Notes: generated by a model from the sequence alone, not told the origin. A DNA stretch of 29,449 nucleotides from JAFDVL01 sp043736395 (GCA_043736395.1 JAYTCQ010000230.1:1-29449), one strand, 5' to 3'; counted from the stretch's first letter, positions 15,236 to 23,382 are shown. A program made the numbers and translations.

Positions 15236-15826
15236 TTACAATCGCGCCGTCACCAAACCTTCCTGATGCTGATATTTTCCGCTGCGGTCTGAGTACGAGG
15301 TTTCGCATTCTTCATCGGATTCAAAAAACGTTACCTGCGCGACGCCTTCATTCGCGTAGATGCGGACAGGTAAATCTGCGGAGTTCGAAAATTCCAGGAC
15401 GAGTCTTCCCTTCCATCCCGGCTCCAGCGGCGTCGTATTCACGATAATTCCTGAACGCGCGTAGGTGGATTTTCCTAAGCAAATTCCAATCACATTGCGC
15501 GGGATGTTGAAGGTTTCGACGGTCACTCCCAGCGCGTAGGTGTGCGGCGGCATCAACCAATACTGCGAACCATCATCGCCCGTTCGGACTGGTGAGCTTA
15601 CAAGCGAACTTTCGTCAAAATTTTTCGGGTCAATTTCAGCACTGGCAATCGGCGAAAAAACACGAAAGCCGTCAGAGGCTAATCTTAAATCGTAGCCGTA
15701 GCTGGACAATCCGGCAGAAATAATCCGGCGCCCTGCAATTTCGCGGACTAAGCCTTCATCAAAAGGCGTAATTAATTGCTGTTCGCGGCACATCCGCAAA
15801 ATCCATTTGTCTGATTTGACGCTCAT
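15236..15826 (-). CDS. dcd: dCTP deaminase
   Basis: A 196-residue dUTPase-fold enzyme that deaminates dCTP to dUTP for thymidylate synthesis. Family motifs: SSYGYDLRLA near the N terminus, the GKSTYARSGI block that forms the triphosphate site, TPLEPGWKG with the catalytic Glu, and a C-terminal segment with GVAQVTFFES. The N-terminal ~30 residues that an upstream in-frame ATG (15919) would add lie in a repeat array, and AGGAGA is 5 nt before the ATG at 15826, so that start is chosen. A bifunctional deaminase/dUTPase, known in some archaea and bacteria, cannot be excluded from sequence. No other nucleotide gene adjoins it. Confidence 0.95.
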   Translation of the reverse strand: MSVKSDKWILRMCREQQLITPFDEGLVREIAGRRIISAGLSSYGYDLRLASDGFRVFSPIASAEIDPKNFDESSLVSSPVRTGDDGSQYWLMPPHTYALGVTVETFNIPRNVIGICLGKSTYARSGIIVNTTPLEPGWKGRLVLEFSNSADLPVRIYANEGVAQVTFFESDEECETSYSDRSGKYQHQEGLVTARL

Positions 15827-15842
15827 GATTCTCCTGAATATA

Positions 15843-15947
15843 TAGTCTATCGAGTCTGTAGAGTCCTGAAAGTCTGTAGAGTCAGCTACGCGTAGCGAGC
15901 TGTGATTCTCAAGACTCAATAGACCCTAAAGACTCTCTCGACTTTCT
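15843..15947. repeat. Bipartite 9-bp repeat array around a palindrome
   Basis: Left half: five 9-bp units starting at 15843, including two exact 13-nt copies of AGTCTGTAGAGTC (15853 and 15871). Centre: perfect 12-bp palindrome GCTACGCGTAGC (15885-15896). Right half: 9-bp units in the opposite orientation, AGACTCAAT, AGACCCTAA, AGACTCTCT, CGACTTTCT (15912-15947). It covers the region just upstream of dcd. No protein is supported in it. Confidence 0.75.
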
Positions 15948-16116
15948 TAAGCGGTCAGTCTAACCAATAACCCGACGCTACGCAAAGCCTCGGACAGAAT
16001 TCAAAAAAAGTGATTTCCTGGTCACTCTTCGCCAGACAAAATCGTCGTCTGCATAAAATCTTTTTGCTGTTTTTCAGGACTTTCTCAACTTTTTCTAATT
16101 TCTTCAGTTTCATTTC

Positions 16117-16145
16117 TTGACACCCTCTCGCCAGCTTCCTATAAT
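16117..16145 (+). promoter_or_regulatory. Consensus sigma-70 promoter for the HU gene
   Basis: TTGACA (16117-16122), a 17-bp spacer and TATAAT (16140-16145) match both housekeeping boxes exactly. A start site near 16152 would give a leader of about 87 nt before the HU start codon. The rest of the dcd-HU interval (15948-16238) shows no gene. Confidence 0.88.
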
Positions 16146-16238
16146 CCGCTTCGCATTTATAACTCGTTACATAGCACCGAGTTCCCAACCTTTCAGAAAA
16201 ATAGCGGAAGCAAGCAATACGAATTATCGGAGGATTTT

Positions 16239-16502
16239 GTGATCAAGCTGGACATCATCAATAACGTTGCAGAGCGCACAGGTGTGCCAAAAATGAAGGC
16301 TGAAATTGCCGTCGAAGCATTGTTTGAAACAATGAAAGATGCCATTAAAAATGGCGAACGAATTGAATTGCGTGGTTTTGGCGTATTCGTGGTAAAAGCT
16401 CGTAAGCGCGGGATCGGACGAAATCCACGCACGGGAACTGAAGTTGCCATTCCTGAAGGCAAAACAATTCGCTTCAAGCCCGGCAAAGAATTGCAGTCTT
16501 AA
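16239..16502 (+). CDS. hup: HU/IHF family DNA-bending protein
   Basis: An 87-residue nucleoid protein with the typical order: N-terminal helices (LDIINNVAERTGVPKMKAEI), GFGVF turn, the DNA-binding beta arm with RNPRTG, and the closing IRFKPGKEL. It starts with GTG, chosen because GGAGG lies 5 nt upstream and no ATG is nearby. Works as a dimer to bend DNA. HU and IHF cannot be told apart from this sequence alone. It has a perfect-consensus promoter and a terminator of its own, in keeping with high, steady expression as a single-gene unit. Confidence 0.95.
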   Translation: MIKLDIINNVAERTGVPKMKAEIAVEALFETMKDAIKNGERIELRGFGVFVVKARKRGIGRNPRTGTEVAIPEGKTIRFKPGKELQS

Positions 16503-16532
16503 TCAAGCCACTTCATTTGAAATTTTTTGCAA

Positions 16533-16565
16533 GCAGCAGCCAATTGTCGGCTGCTGTTTCTTTTT
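16533..16565 (+). terminator. Rho-independent terminator of the HU gene
   Basis: CAGCAGCC (16534-16541) and GGCTGCTG (16549-16556) form an 8-bp stem with a 7-nt loop, followed by TTTCTTTTT. Confidence 0.88.
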
Positions 16566-16756
16566 GCTCCCATGCCAGATTTCAGTCTCCGTAGCCGGAT
16601 TGAATGCAAACAACGTGCGAATGAAAACAATCTGGATCTACAAAAATAAGTAGCATTTTTTCCAGCTTCTTACAGTTAATTCAAGTTTTATTGTTAGTAA
16701 TCTTCTTTTGATTTATTCTCTTTCCTGAAAAGAAAAATGATTTCAGAGGTAAAAGT

Positions 16757-17044
16757 ATGATTGAAGCAAAAAAAGCTGTTTCAGCAGCCGTTGATAAGGT
16801 TAAAGAAGTCTACGGTCAAGAGCCTGATAATCTATTGTTGGAAGAAATCGAACAGTCAGAAGATAGTAAATTTTGGTTAATCACCTTAGGCTTTACAGCT
16901 CCTCCGCCAATGAACCCGAAAAATGATTTACAGAAAATCAGCTATGCGCTTAGACCTCCCGTTAGAATATATAAAGTATTTAAGATTGATTCTGCCTCTG
17001 GCAATTTTGTTTCAATGAAAATAAGAGAGGCACAGGCTGCGTGA
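16757..17044 (+). CDS. Small protein of unknown function, partner of the PIN protein
   Basis: A 95-residue protein with an N-terminal helix (AKKAVSAAVDKVKEVYG) and a beta-rich rest: LLLEEIEQSEDSKFWLITLGF, a Pro-rich turn, then RPPVRIYKVFKIDSASGNFVSMKIRE. The late block V-x-K-x-F-x-I-x-x-x-x-G-x-x-x-S/M resembles small single-domain proteins often encoded next to other accessory genes. GAGG lies 7 nt before the ATG. Its stop codon overlaps the next gene's GTG start (GTGA), so the two are translationally coupled. No HTH or AbrB-like DNA-binding motif is seen, so if it is an antitoxin it is not of a classic VapB type. Function unknown. Confidence 0.75.
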   Translation: MIEAKKAVSAAVDKVKEVYGQEPDNLLLEEIEQSEDSKFWLITLGFTAPPPMNPKNDLQKISYALRPPVRIYKVFKIDSASGNFVSMKIREAQAA

Positions 17045-17547
17045 CGGAATACGCTTTAACCTTAATTCAGCGTTACTATAAAACAGGAGTGTTAATTGAT
17101 ACCAATTTACTCTTGCTTTATATTATCGGTACATTTGCCCCTGAGGAAATTTCGAAATTTAAAAAAACCAGTGAATTTAGTTGGGATGACTTTCAATTAT
17201 TAGACAAGCTTATTGGCTTATTCCCTAAAGTTTTCACCACGCCTCATATTTTGACCGAAGTTAGTGACTTTGCAGCTCAATTCAAACCTAACGACAAAGC
17301 CAACAAAATCAACTCAGCATTATTCGAGGTATTTTCTCAATTAATCAGCGCATTTGGTGAGGTTTGCGAATCAAGCTCCGACATCTCAAAAAAACCAGAG
17401 TTTCTCCAATTCGGCTTGGCAGACGCAGGGATCATCAGCATTGGTAAAAAATATCTCGTATTAACCAATGATTCTCGCCTTTTTGGGTACCTGCAAAATA
17501 GCGGCATTGATGCCATCAACCTTAATCATCTAAGAAATTTAATCTAA
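17041..17547 (+). CDS. PIN-domain protein, possible ribonuclease toxin
   Basis: A 168-residue protein with a PIN-type metal-nuclease pattern: D20 in LIDTNLL, E73 in ILTEVSDF, D128 in FGLADAGI and D144 in VLTNDSRL. These four acidic residues, in that order and spacing, are the usual magnesium site of PIN nucleases. It is longer than typical VapC toxins (about 130) because of an insertion between D20 and E73. The GTG start overlaps the upstream stop by 4 nt. PIN proteins of two-gene units are usually RNA-cleaving toxins held by their upstream partner, which is my inference here; a role in RNA processing is also possible. Confidence 0.8.
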   Translation: MTEYALTLIQRYYKTGVLIDTNLLLLYIIGTFAPEEISKFKKTSEFSWDDFQLLDKLIGLFPKVFTTPHILTEVSDFAAQFKPNDKANKINSALFEVFSQLISAFGEVCESSSDISKKPEFLQFGLADAGIISIGKKYLVLTNDSRLFGYLQNSGIDAINLNHLRNLI

Positions 17548-17578
17548 AACCGTACCCTCTACTTAGTTTTATAGTGAT

Positions 17579-19294
17579 ATGAAAAAGAAGATTCGAACTA
17601 TCACCCGCCGCTCATTCGTCAAAACATTACCTGCCGTCGGCGCAGCCAGCTTGACCCTCACCACTGCCGACGCTGCCGCACAACAACCGCAAACGCCGCA
17701 AAAAATCACTAAAGAAATTTTGCATACGTCCGAACAAATCATCGGCATCGAACTCACCGAAGCACACGAGATGATGGCGCTGAATAACGTCAATCAAAAT
17801 CTGGCGCGCTATGAAGCTCTGCGCAAAATAAATGTGCCACTTGATACGCCGCTGGCAACTTCGTTTCATCCGGCTTTGCCTGCCAAAAAATTGACTACGC
17901 AAATTCCACAACGCGGCAAAATCAAAGCGGGCAAAATCGAAATTCCAAAATACAGTTCGCTCGAAGACCTCGCCTTTTGTTCCGTAGCGCAATTGTCTGA
18001 ACTCGTCCGCACCAAAAAAATTTCTCCAGTTGAATTGACGAAAATGTATTTGGCGCGGCTGAAAAAATATTCGCCAAAATTGCTGAACGTCGTCACGCTC
18101 ACGGAAGAACTTGCACTGCAACAAGCCGCACAAGCCGAAGCTGAAATCAAGCGCGGAAAATATCGCGGGCCATTGCACGGCATTCCGTGCGGCGTCAAAG
18201 ATTTGTTCGCGACCAAAGGAATTCCTACGACGTGGGGCGCGGAGCCTTACCGCAATCAAGTGCTTGATTATGATTCCACAGTGGTTGAGCGGTTGCGTGA
18301 CGCTGGTGCAGTTTTACTGGCAAAACTTTCGATGGGCGCATTAGCACAAGGCGGCAGATGGTTCGCAGGCGTGACGCGCAATCCGTGGCAACCCGAAGAA
18401 GACCGCATCGGCTCCAGTGGTTCATCAGCAGGCTCAGCTTCGGCGACATCAGCGGGCTTGGTGGGGTTTTCTATCGGCACAGAAACACTGGGTTCGATTG
18501 TGTCCCCGTCTTCGCGCTGCGGCGTAGCGGGATTGCGTCCAACGTACGGGCGCGTTAGTCGCTACGGCGCAATGGCGCTGAGTTGGACGATGGATAAAGT
18601 CGGTCCGATTTGTCGCAGTATCGAAGATTGCGCTCTTGTGCTGGATGCGATTTATGGCGCGGACGGACGCGATGAAACTTCGCTGGATGTGCCGTTCAAT
18701 TGGACGCCGGACACGAATATTTCTAAGCTGAAAATCGGCTATCTGAAAACAGAATTTGAAAGCGGCACGGATGAACCGCGCAAGAAAATGTACGCCGAAG
18801 CGCTGGATGCTCTGCGCAGTGCAGGAGCAAAATTAGAACCGCTCGAATTACCGAAATTTTCGACAGACAGTTTGCGAATAATTTTGACCGCCGAAGCTGC
18901 GACAGCCTTTGATGATTTGACGCGCGATGGCGGCGTGAATCAGCTGTCAGGCCAAGCGCCGGGAGATTGGCCTAATTCGTTTCGTTCAGCGCGGTTCATT
19001 CCCGCCGTTGAATATTTACGGGCCCAACGCGCGCGCACTTTGCTGATGCGCGAGATGGATTCTTTAATGCAAAATTGGGATGCGTTCGTCTCGCCTGCGC
19101 CGGGCAGCGCAAGTTTATTGATTACAAATTTGACCGGACACCCACAAGCTGTTTTGCCGTGCGGCTTCATTAATAATTTGCCGCAAGCGATAATGTTTAC
19201 GGGAAAATTGTACGACGAAGTCACGCCAATGCGGGTTGCGTTGGCGTATGAAAAAGCGACGAAGTGGCATACGATGCACCCGAAGATGGGTTAG
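17579..19294 (+). CDS. Tat-exported amidase (amidase-signature family)
   Basis: A 571-residue amidase with a twin-arginine signal peptide (TRRSFVKT, then a hydrophobic Ala-rich stretch ending in AAAQQ), so it is folded before export. The Ser-cisSer-Lys triad is visible: Lys in GIPCGVKDLF, cis-Ser in GSSGSSAGSAS and the nucleophilic Ser in IGTETLGSIVSPSS. The remaining C-terminal half follows GatA-type enzymes. About 140 residues precede the catalytic Lys region, longer than GatA, so this is a stand-alone hydrolase of amides, not the tRNA amidotransferase. There is no clear ribosome site before the ATG. It follows the PIN gene by 31 bp, but the two need not be related. Confidence 0.92.
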   Translation: MKKKIRTITRRSFVKTLPAVGAASLTLTTADAAAQQPQTPQKITKEILHTSEQIIGIELTEAHEMMALNNVNQNLARYEALRKINVPLDTPLATSFHPALPAKKLTTQIPQRGKIKAGKIEIPKYSSLEDLAFCSVAQLSELVRTKKISPVELTKMYLARLKKYSPKLLNVVTLTEELALQQAAQAEAEIKRGKYRGPLHGIPCGVKDLFATKGIPTTWGAEPYRNQVLDYDSTVVERLRDAGAVLLAKLSMGALAQGGRWFAGVTRNPWQPEEDRIGSSGSSAGSASATSAGLVGFSIGTETLGSIVSPSSRCGVAGLRPTYGRVSRYGAMALSWTMDKVGPICRSIEDCALVLDAIYGADGRDETSLDVPFNWTPDTNISKLKIGYLKTEFESGTDEPRKKMYAEALDALRSAGAKLEPLELPKFSTDSLRIILTAEAATAFDDLTRDGGVNQLSGQAPGDWPNSFRSARFIPAVEYLRAQRARTLLMREMDSLMQNWDAFVSPAPGSASLLITNLTGHPQAVLPCGFINNLPQAIMFTGKLYDEVTPMRVALAYEKATKWHTMHPKMG

Positions 19295-19307
19295 CGATTT
19301 TAGATTG

Positions 19308-19382
19308 TACAGAAAAATGTCAGACAGAAAGATTATGCTCAAGTTCAAGAGGCCTTATTTTTCTGACGCACATTTTTCTGTA
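19308..19382. repeat. Inverted repeat after the amidase gene
   Basis: TACAGAAAAATGT (19308-19320) and its exact complement (19370-19382) enclose 49 nt in which CAGACAGAAA and TTTTTCTGACG partly continue the pairing. It starts 13 bp after the amidase stop. It could be a terminator-like structure or a repeat element; there is no clean T tail (AGGTCGCC). Confidence 0.6.
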
Positions 19383-19434
19383 GGTCGCCCCTTTTCTTCG
19401 TGTGACTTCCTGAAAGAAATCGAAAAGATAATTT

Positions 19435-20244
19435 ATGCCCAAAACAATTCTTATCACAGGCTCATCCTCTGGCATCGGCAAAGCCACCGCGATTTATTTT
19501 GCCGAACGTGGCTGGAATGTCGTAGCCACCATGCGCACACCTGAAAAAGCTGGCGATTGGGCACAACACAACAACATCACCTTGATGCGTCTTGACGTGC
19601 TTCAGTTTGATTCCATCCAACAAGCCATCAGCGATACGATCAATAAATTCGGGCGTATTGTTGCAGTCGTGAACAATGCAGGCTACGGTTTAGTCGGGCC
19701 GTTTGAGGCTTCGACGAACGAACAAATTCAACGACAATTCGATACGAATGTTTTCGGATTGATGAATGTCTGCCGTGAAATCATTCCACATTTTCGTGAA
19801 CTACGGAGCGGCACAATTATCAACGTAGCCTCGATGGGCGGGCGGTTGACGTTTCCACTTTACAGCCTCTATCACGGTACAAAATGGGCAGTCGAAGGAT
19901 TTTCCGAATCGCTCCAATTCGAGTTGCAGCCCTTCAATATCCGCGTCAAAATCATTGAACCCGGCGCGATCAAAACAGATTTTTATGATCGCTCGATGGA
20001 TGTGATGTCGAAGCCCGGCTTAACGGCCTATGACGCTTACGTCAACAAAGCGATGCCGAATATGAACAAGTTTGGCGAGACTGCGCCGGGGCCGGAAAAG
20101 GTGGCAGCAGTAATTTTTAAAGCGGCGACAGATGGTTCAGGAAAATTGCGGTATCAAGTGAATTCCGCGCAGTTGTTGGCGTTGCGAAGACTGTTGCCAC
20201 TCTCGTGGTTCCAAAGTATTGTTCGTAAGGTAGTGTTGAAATAA
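19435..20244 (+). CDS. SDR family oxidoreductase, probably NADP-dependent
   Basis: A 269-residue short-chain dehydrogenase with TGSSSGIG (8-15), Arg34 after beta-2 (ATMR), which usually favours NADPH, NNAG (80-83), Ser133 and the catalytic Y146-x3-K150 (YHGTK). The C-terminal tail LLALRRLLPLSWFQSIVRKV is the hydrophobic-basic ending of a large SDR subgroup with unclear substrates. Its stop codon overlaps the start of a 39-codon gene (TAATG), which in turn overlaps deoC, so the three are one unit. What reduction would serve deoxyribose catabolism is not evident. Confidence 0.9.
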   Translation: MPKTILITGSSSGIGKATAIYFAERGWNVVATMRTPEKAGDWAQHNNITLMRLDVLQFDSIQQAISDTINKFGRIVAVVNNAGYGLVGPFEASTNEQIQRQFDTNVFGLMNVCREIIPHFRELRSGTIINVASMGGRLTFPLYSLYHGTKWAVEGFSESLQFELQPFNIRVKIIEPGAIKTDFYDRSMDVMSKPGLTAYDAYVNKAMPNMNKFGETAPGPEKVAAVIFKAATDGSGKLRYQVNSAQLLALRRLLPLSWFQSIVRKVVLK

Positions 20245-20363
20245 TGAATCGTTCTACTCTTCAACAAGTTCGGCATCTGTGGCATATCATTCGTGAAGTG
20301 TTGCGCGGATTCACTGCTGGACAGCCGCCGGATGAAGAGCGTCCGAGAAAGAGTTGTTGCTAA
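20244..20363 (+). CDS. 39-residue small protein between SDR and deoC
   Basis: This short frame starts at an ATG sharing its A with the SDR stop codon and ends in a TAA sharing its last A with the deoC ATG, so it fills the gap exactly. The product begins MNRSTLQQVRHLWHIIREVL, an amphipathic basic helix, and ends DEERPRKSCC with twin Cys. The Cys-Cys end and the N-terminal RHLW-x-I-x-REV pattern recall short members of the YbdD/DUF466 family, but that is only a loose resemblance. The exact fit by two TAATG overlaps is the best evidence that it is translated. Confidence 0.6.
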   Translation: MNRSTLQQVRHLWHIIREVLRGFTAGQPPDEERPRKSCC

Positions 20364-21229
20364 TGGCTACTGAAATAAATAATTTAATCGAACAAATCAC
20401 TGACTTAGTCTTTGCCCGCTTGAACGGAACAAGCAACGACGCACATTGCGGATGTACACCGCATTCACTCGCGTGTGCTCTCGATGCCGGAGCTTCGCGC
20501 ATTGGCTTAGCGTTTGGCGAAGCTGCTGCCGCGAATGCGGAAGTCGCAAAATACATTGACCACACGTTGCTCAAACCTGATGCGACCAAAGCTGAAATCG
20601 AAAAACTTTGCCACGAAGCGCGTACGTTTAGTTTTGCATCGGTGTGCGTGAATCCGACGTGGGTGAAGCTATCGGCTTTGTTATTGCTTGGTTCGCCAGT
20701 GAAGGTTTGTACGGTGATTGGCTTTCCGCTCGGAGCTACATTGCCGGATGTAAAAGCCTACGAAACGCGCCGCGCAATTCTCGATGGCGCAACTGAAATT
20801 GATATGGTCATCAACATCGGTGCCTTGAAATCCGGGCTTGATGACATTGTGTTCCGTGACATCCTCGCCGTAGTCGAAGCCGCGCACGAATCCTGCGCCA
20901 TCGTCAAAACAATCATCGAAACTGCGCTGCTCACCGATGAAGAAAAAACACGCGCGTGTTTGCTCGCGAAAGAAGCAGGCGCGGATTTTGTGAAGACTTC
21001 GACGGGATTCAGCAAAGGGGGCGCAACCGTTGCTGACATCGCATTAATGCGGCAAGCGGTTGGTGCATCAATTGGCGTCAAAGCCGCAGGCGGCGTGAAA
21101 GATTTATCTTCGGCGCGTGAAATGATTGCGGCAGGAGCAACACGTATTGGCGCGAGTGCTGGAATCGCCATCGTTCAGGAATCCAAAGGGCAAATGCCTG
21201 TTGGCGCAAAACCTGCTGGTTCTTATTAA
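20363..21229 (+). CDS. deoC: Deoxyribose-phosphate aldolase
   Basis: A 288-residue class I aldolase that splits 2-deoxyribose 5-phosphate into glyceraldehyde 3-phosphate and acetaldehyde. Key residues: YIDHTLLKP (64-72), D148 in EIDMVINIG, the Schiff-base K211 in VKTSTGFSKGG, and K240 in IGVKAAGG. An N-terminal extension of about 60 residues precedes the barrel and holds HCGCTPHS (28-35) with His and two Cys, absent from the short E. coli-type enzyme but seen in other bacterial groups. The start at 20363 is chosen from the TAATG overlap; a TTG at 20354 in frame is less likely. Third gene of the SDR - small protein - deoC unit. Confidence 0.95.
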   Translation: MATEINNLIEQITDLVFARLNGTSNDAHCGCTPHSLACALDAGASRIGLAFGEAAAANAEVAKYIDHTLLKPDATKAEIEKLCHEARTFSFASVCVNPTWVKLSALLLLGSPVKVCTVIGFPLGATLPDVKAYETRRAILDGATEIDMVINIGALKSGLDDIVFRDILAVVEAAHESCAIVKTIIETALLTDEEKTRACLLAKEAGADFVKTSTGFSKGGATVADIALMRQAVGASIGVKAAGGVKDLSSAREMIAAGATRIGASAGIAIVQESKGQMPVGAKPAGSY

Positions 21230-21290
21230 AATTTTACATTTGTCAGGATTGTCACGTTTATCTCTCATTATTTTTTCGCCCCCAAAGCCA

Positions 21291-21321
21291 TTGTATTTTT
21301 TGGACTCTCTACTGTTATAAT
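21291..21321 (+). promoter_or_regulatory. Possible promoter upstream of dxs
   Basis: A perfect -10 box TATAAT (21316-21321) lies 58 bp before the dxs start codon. The -35 is poor: TTGTAT (21291-21296) at a 19-bp spacing is the best match. The -10 is clear but the -35 is not. Confidence 0.45.
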
Positions 21322-21379
21322 TCCGCGATTCTATAACGAATCACGCTTAATTCGTCACTGACGAGGTAACCCGGAATTT

Positions 21380-23293
21380 ATGAATTTACTCAAGCAAATT
21401 AATGATCCTGCCGATTTACGCAAACTCAAACCGGAGCAGCTCCCACAAGTTGCAGCGGAAGCGCGTGAATACATGATCGAAACTCTCTCCAAAATCGGAG
21501 GTCATACCGGAGCCAGCCTCGGCGCTGTCGAACTGGCAATTGCTTTGCATTACGCTTTTGAAACGCCTAAAGATAAATTGGTTTGGGACGTTGGACATCA
21601 AGCGTATGTGCATAAAATTCTGACCGGACGCCGCGATCAATTGCATACGATTCGTCAGTACGAAGGCTTATCTGGATTTCTCAAACGCGACGAAAGTGTG
21701 TATGACGAATTTGAAGCCGGACACGCGGGGACTTCACTCTCAGCGGCACTCGGAATGGCGGTTGCTCGCGACATCGCCGGAGATAAAAATCACGTCGTCG
21801 CGATCATTGGTGATTCTTCGATCATGACCGGCATGGCGTGCGAAGCCATTAATCAGGCCGGACACCTGAAAACAAAGCTCATCATAATTCTCAACGATAA
21901 TGAAATGTCCATTTCGCCTTCAGTTGGTGCGCTGGAAGGATATTTGACGCGCCTCAGAAAAGGGCAAACTTATCATCGCTTCAAAGAAGATTTTGAAGAA
22001 ATCCTGAAAGCGATTCCTGGCATTGGCGACCTCGTTTTCCAAACCGCGAAAGATGTCAAAGACGCAATCAAAACCGCCATCGTACCCGGAGTTTTCGTCG
22101 AAGAACTCGGCTTTCGATATATGGGGCCGGTCAACGGTCACGATACTGGCGCATTACTAAAAGCTCTTGAAGAAGCCAAGAAAGCCGATGGCCCGATCAT
22201 CATTCACGCGCTGACGGTTAAAGGCAAAGGCTATGCGCCTGCGGAGGCCGATCAATCCACGTGGCACGGCACTTCGGCTTTTGAAGTCTCAAGCGGAAAA
22301 TTTATTAAGGAATCCGCGACTGCGCCTTCATTCACGACTGTCTTTTCTAATGCTCTGATTGACATCATGCGGCAGGACGAAAAAGTCACGGCGGTGACTG
22401 CGGCGATGCCTGATGGAACCGGCATGAGCAAGGTCATGAAGGAATTTCCGAAGCGCGCGATTGACGTAGGAATTGCCGAACAACACGCCGTCACGTTTTG
22501 CGCGGGAATGGCTACGCAAGGATTCAAACCCGTCGTCGCAATTTATTCGACGTTCCTGCAACGCGGCTTCGATCAAATTTATCACGATGTTTGCCTGATG
22601 GATTTGCCTGTCACTTTTGCGATGGATCGCGGAGGCATTGCCGGAGCCGATGGCCCAACGCATCACGGATTATTGGACGTTGGATTTCTGCGAATCATGC
22701 CAAATCAAATCGTGATGGCTCCGAAAGATGAAAACGAATTGCGGCGGATGCTGCTGACCGCAGTTGATTGCGGACATCCCGCGTCGTTGCGCTATCCGCG
22801 TGGCAATGGATTCGGCGTCGCAATGGATGAACAAATTCGCCCGCTCGAAATTGGCAAAGCAGAACTCGTGACCGATGTCAGTGGCGATGTAGCCATCTTC
22901 GCTTTCGGAACTGCAACATACGCGGCATTAAAAGCGGCGGACCGTTTAGCCAAAGAAGGAATCCGCGCCACCGTCGTCAATGCTCGCTTTGCCAAACCGT
23001 TGGACGAAGATTTACTGCTCGCGTTAACACAATCCCATCGCTTAATTTTAACGGTTGAAGAATCGTATTTAAATTGCGGATTCGGCAGTGCTATCCTTGA
23101 AATGATGGAAGCGAATAATGCCTTGTACGCAGGCCCCCGCGTGATTCGCTTGGGCTTGCCCGATGTATTAATTCCGCACGGCAGTCAATCATTGTTGCAT
23201 GCAAAATTCGGCATTGATGCAGATGCAATTTACAATCGCATCAAAGAAACAGTCGCCGTACTCGACGGCAAAATTTACGCTTCGGTTCGATAG
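21380..23293 (+). CDS. dxs: 1-deoxy-D-xylulose-5-phosphate synthase
   Basis: A 637-residue thiamine-diphosphate enzyme that joins pyruvate and glyceraldehyde 3-phosphate in the first step of the MEP isoprenoid pathway. N-terminal GGHTGASLG (40-48) and VGHQAYVHK (71-79) supply the conserved His, the cofactor motif begins at GDSSIMTG (144-151) and ends at LNDNEMSIS (171-179), and GIAEQHAVTF carries the catalytic Glu of the pyrimidine domain. The position usually held by Gly in GDG is Ser146 here. ATG at 21380 with a close GGAAT and a more distant GAGG. It follows deoC by 150 bp; both reactions handle glyceraldehyde 3-phosphate, but no shared promoter is proven. Its cofactor depends on the pathway that includes ThiC. 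Confidence 0.96.
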   Translation: MNLLKQINDPADLRKLKPEQLPQVAAEAREYMIETLSKIGGHTGASLGAVELAIALHYAFETPKDKLVWDVGHQAYVHKILTGRRDQLHTIRQYEGLSGFLKRDESVYDEFEAGHAGTSLSAALGMAVARDIAGDKNHVVAIIGDSSIMTGMACEAINQAGHLKTKLIIILNDNEMSISPSVGALEGYLTRLRKGQTYHRFKEDFEEILKAIPGIGDLVFQTAKDVKDAIKTAIVPGVFVEELGFRYMGPVNGHDTGALLKALEEAKKADGPIIIHALTVKGKGYAPAEADQSTWHGTSAFEVSSGKFIKESATAPSFTTVFSNALIDIMRQDEKVTAVTAAMPDGTGMSKVMKEFPKRAIDVGIAEQHAVTFCAGMATQGFKPVVAIYSTFLQRGFDQIYHDVCLMDLPVTFAMDRGGIAGADGPTHHGLLDVGFLRIMPNQIVMAPKDENELRRMLLTAVDCGHPASLRYPRGNGFGVAMDEQIRPLEIGKAELVTDVSGDVAIFAFGTATYAALKAADRLAKEGIRATVVNARFAKPLDEDLLLALTQSHRLILTVEESYLNCGFGSAILEMMEANNALYAGPRVIRLGLPDVLIPHGSQSLLHAKFGIDADAIYNRIKETVAVLDGKIYASVR

Positions 23294-23310
23294 CGAACGA
23301 CAACAAATAC

Positions 23311-23382
23311 GGCGCAATCCCCTCGTTGCGAGCATTCAGTTTTAGAACTGCTCACCCTGGTTGATTGCGCCATAATTATTTT
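23311..23382 (+). terminator. Hairpin after dxs, probable terminator
   Basis: GGCGCAATC (23311-23319) pairs with GATTGCGCC (23363-23371); inside it CAGTT-TTAG-AACTG forms a second hairpin. ATAATTATTTTTA follows. It sits 17 bp after the dxs stop and ends right before the next gene's ATG at 23390. Confidence 0.6.

Noticed and set aside
15955..16188. 77-residue minus-strand frame between dcd and HU
   Set aside because: It crosses the consensus HU promoter, has no ribosome site and its composition (many Cys, Lys and Arg) is not protein-like.
17579..19294. GatA subunit of tRNA amidotransferase
   Set aside because: The Tat signal, the long N-terminal region and the lack of gatB/gatC point to an exported amidase.
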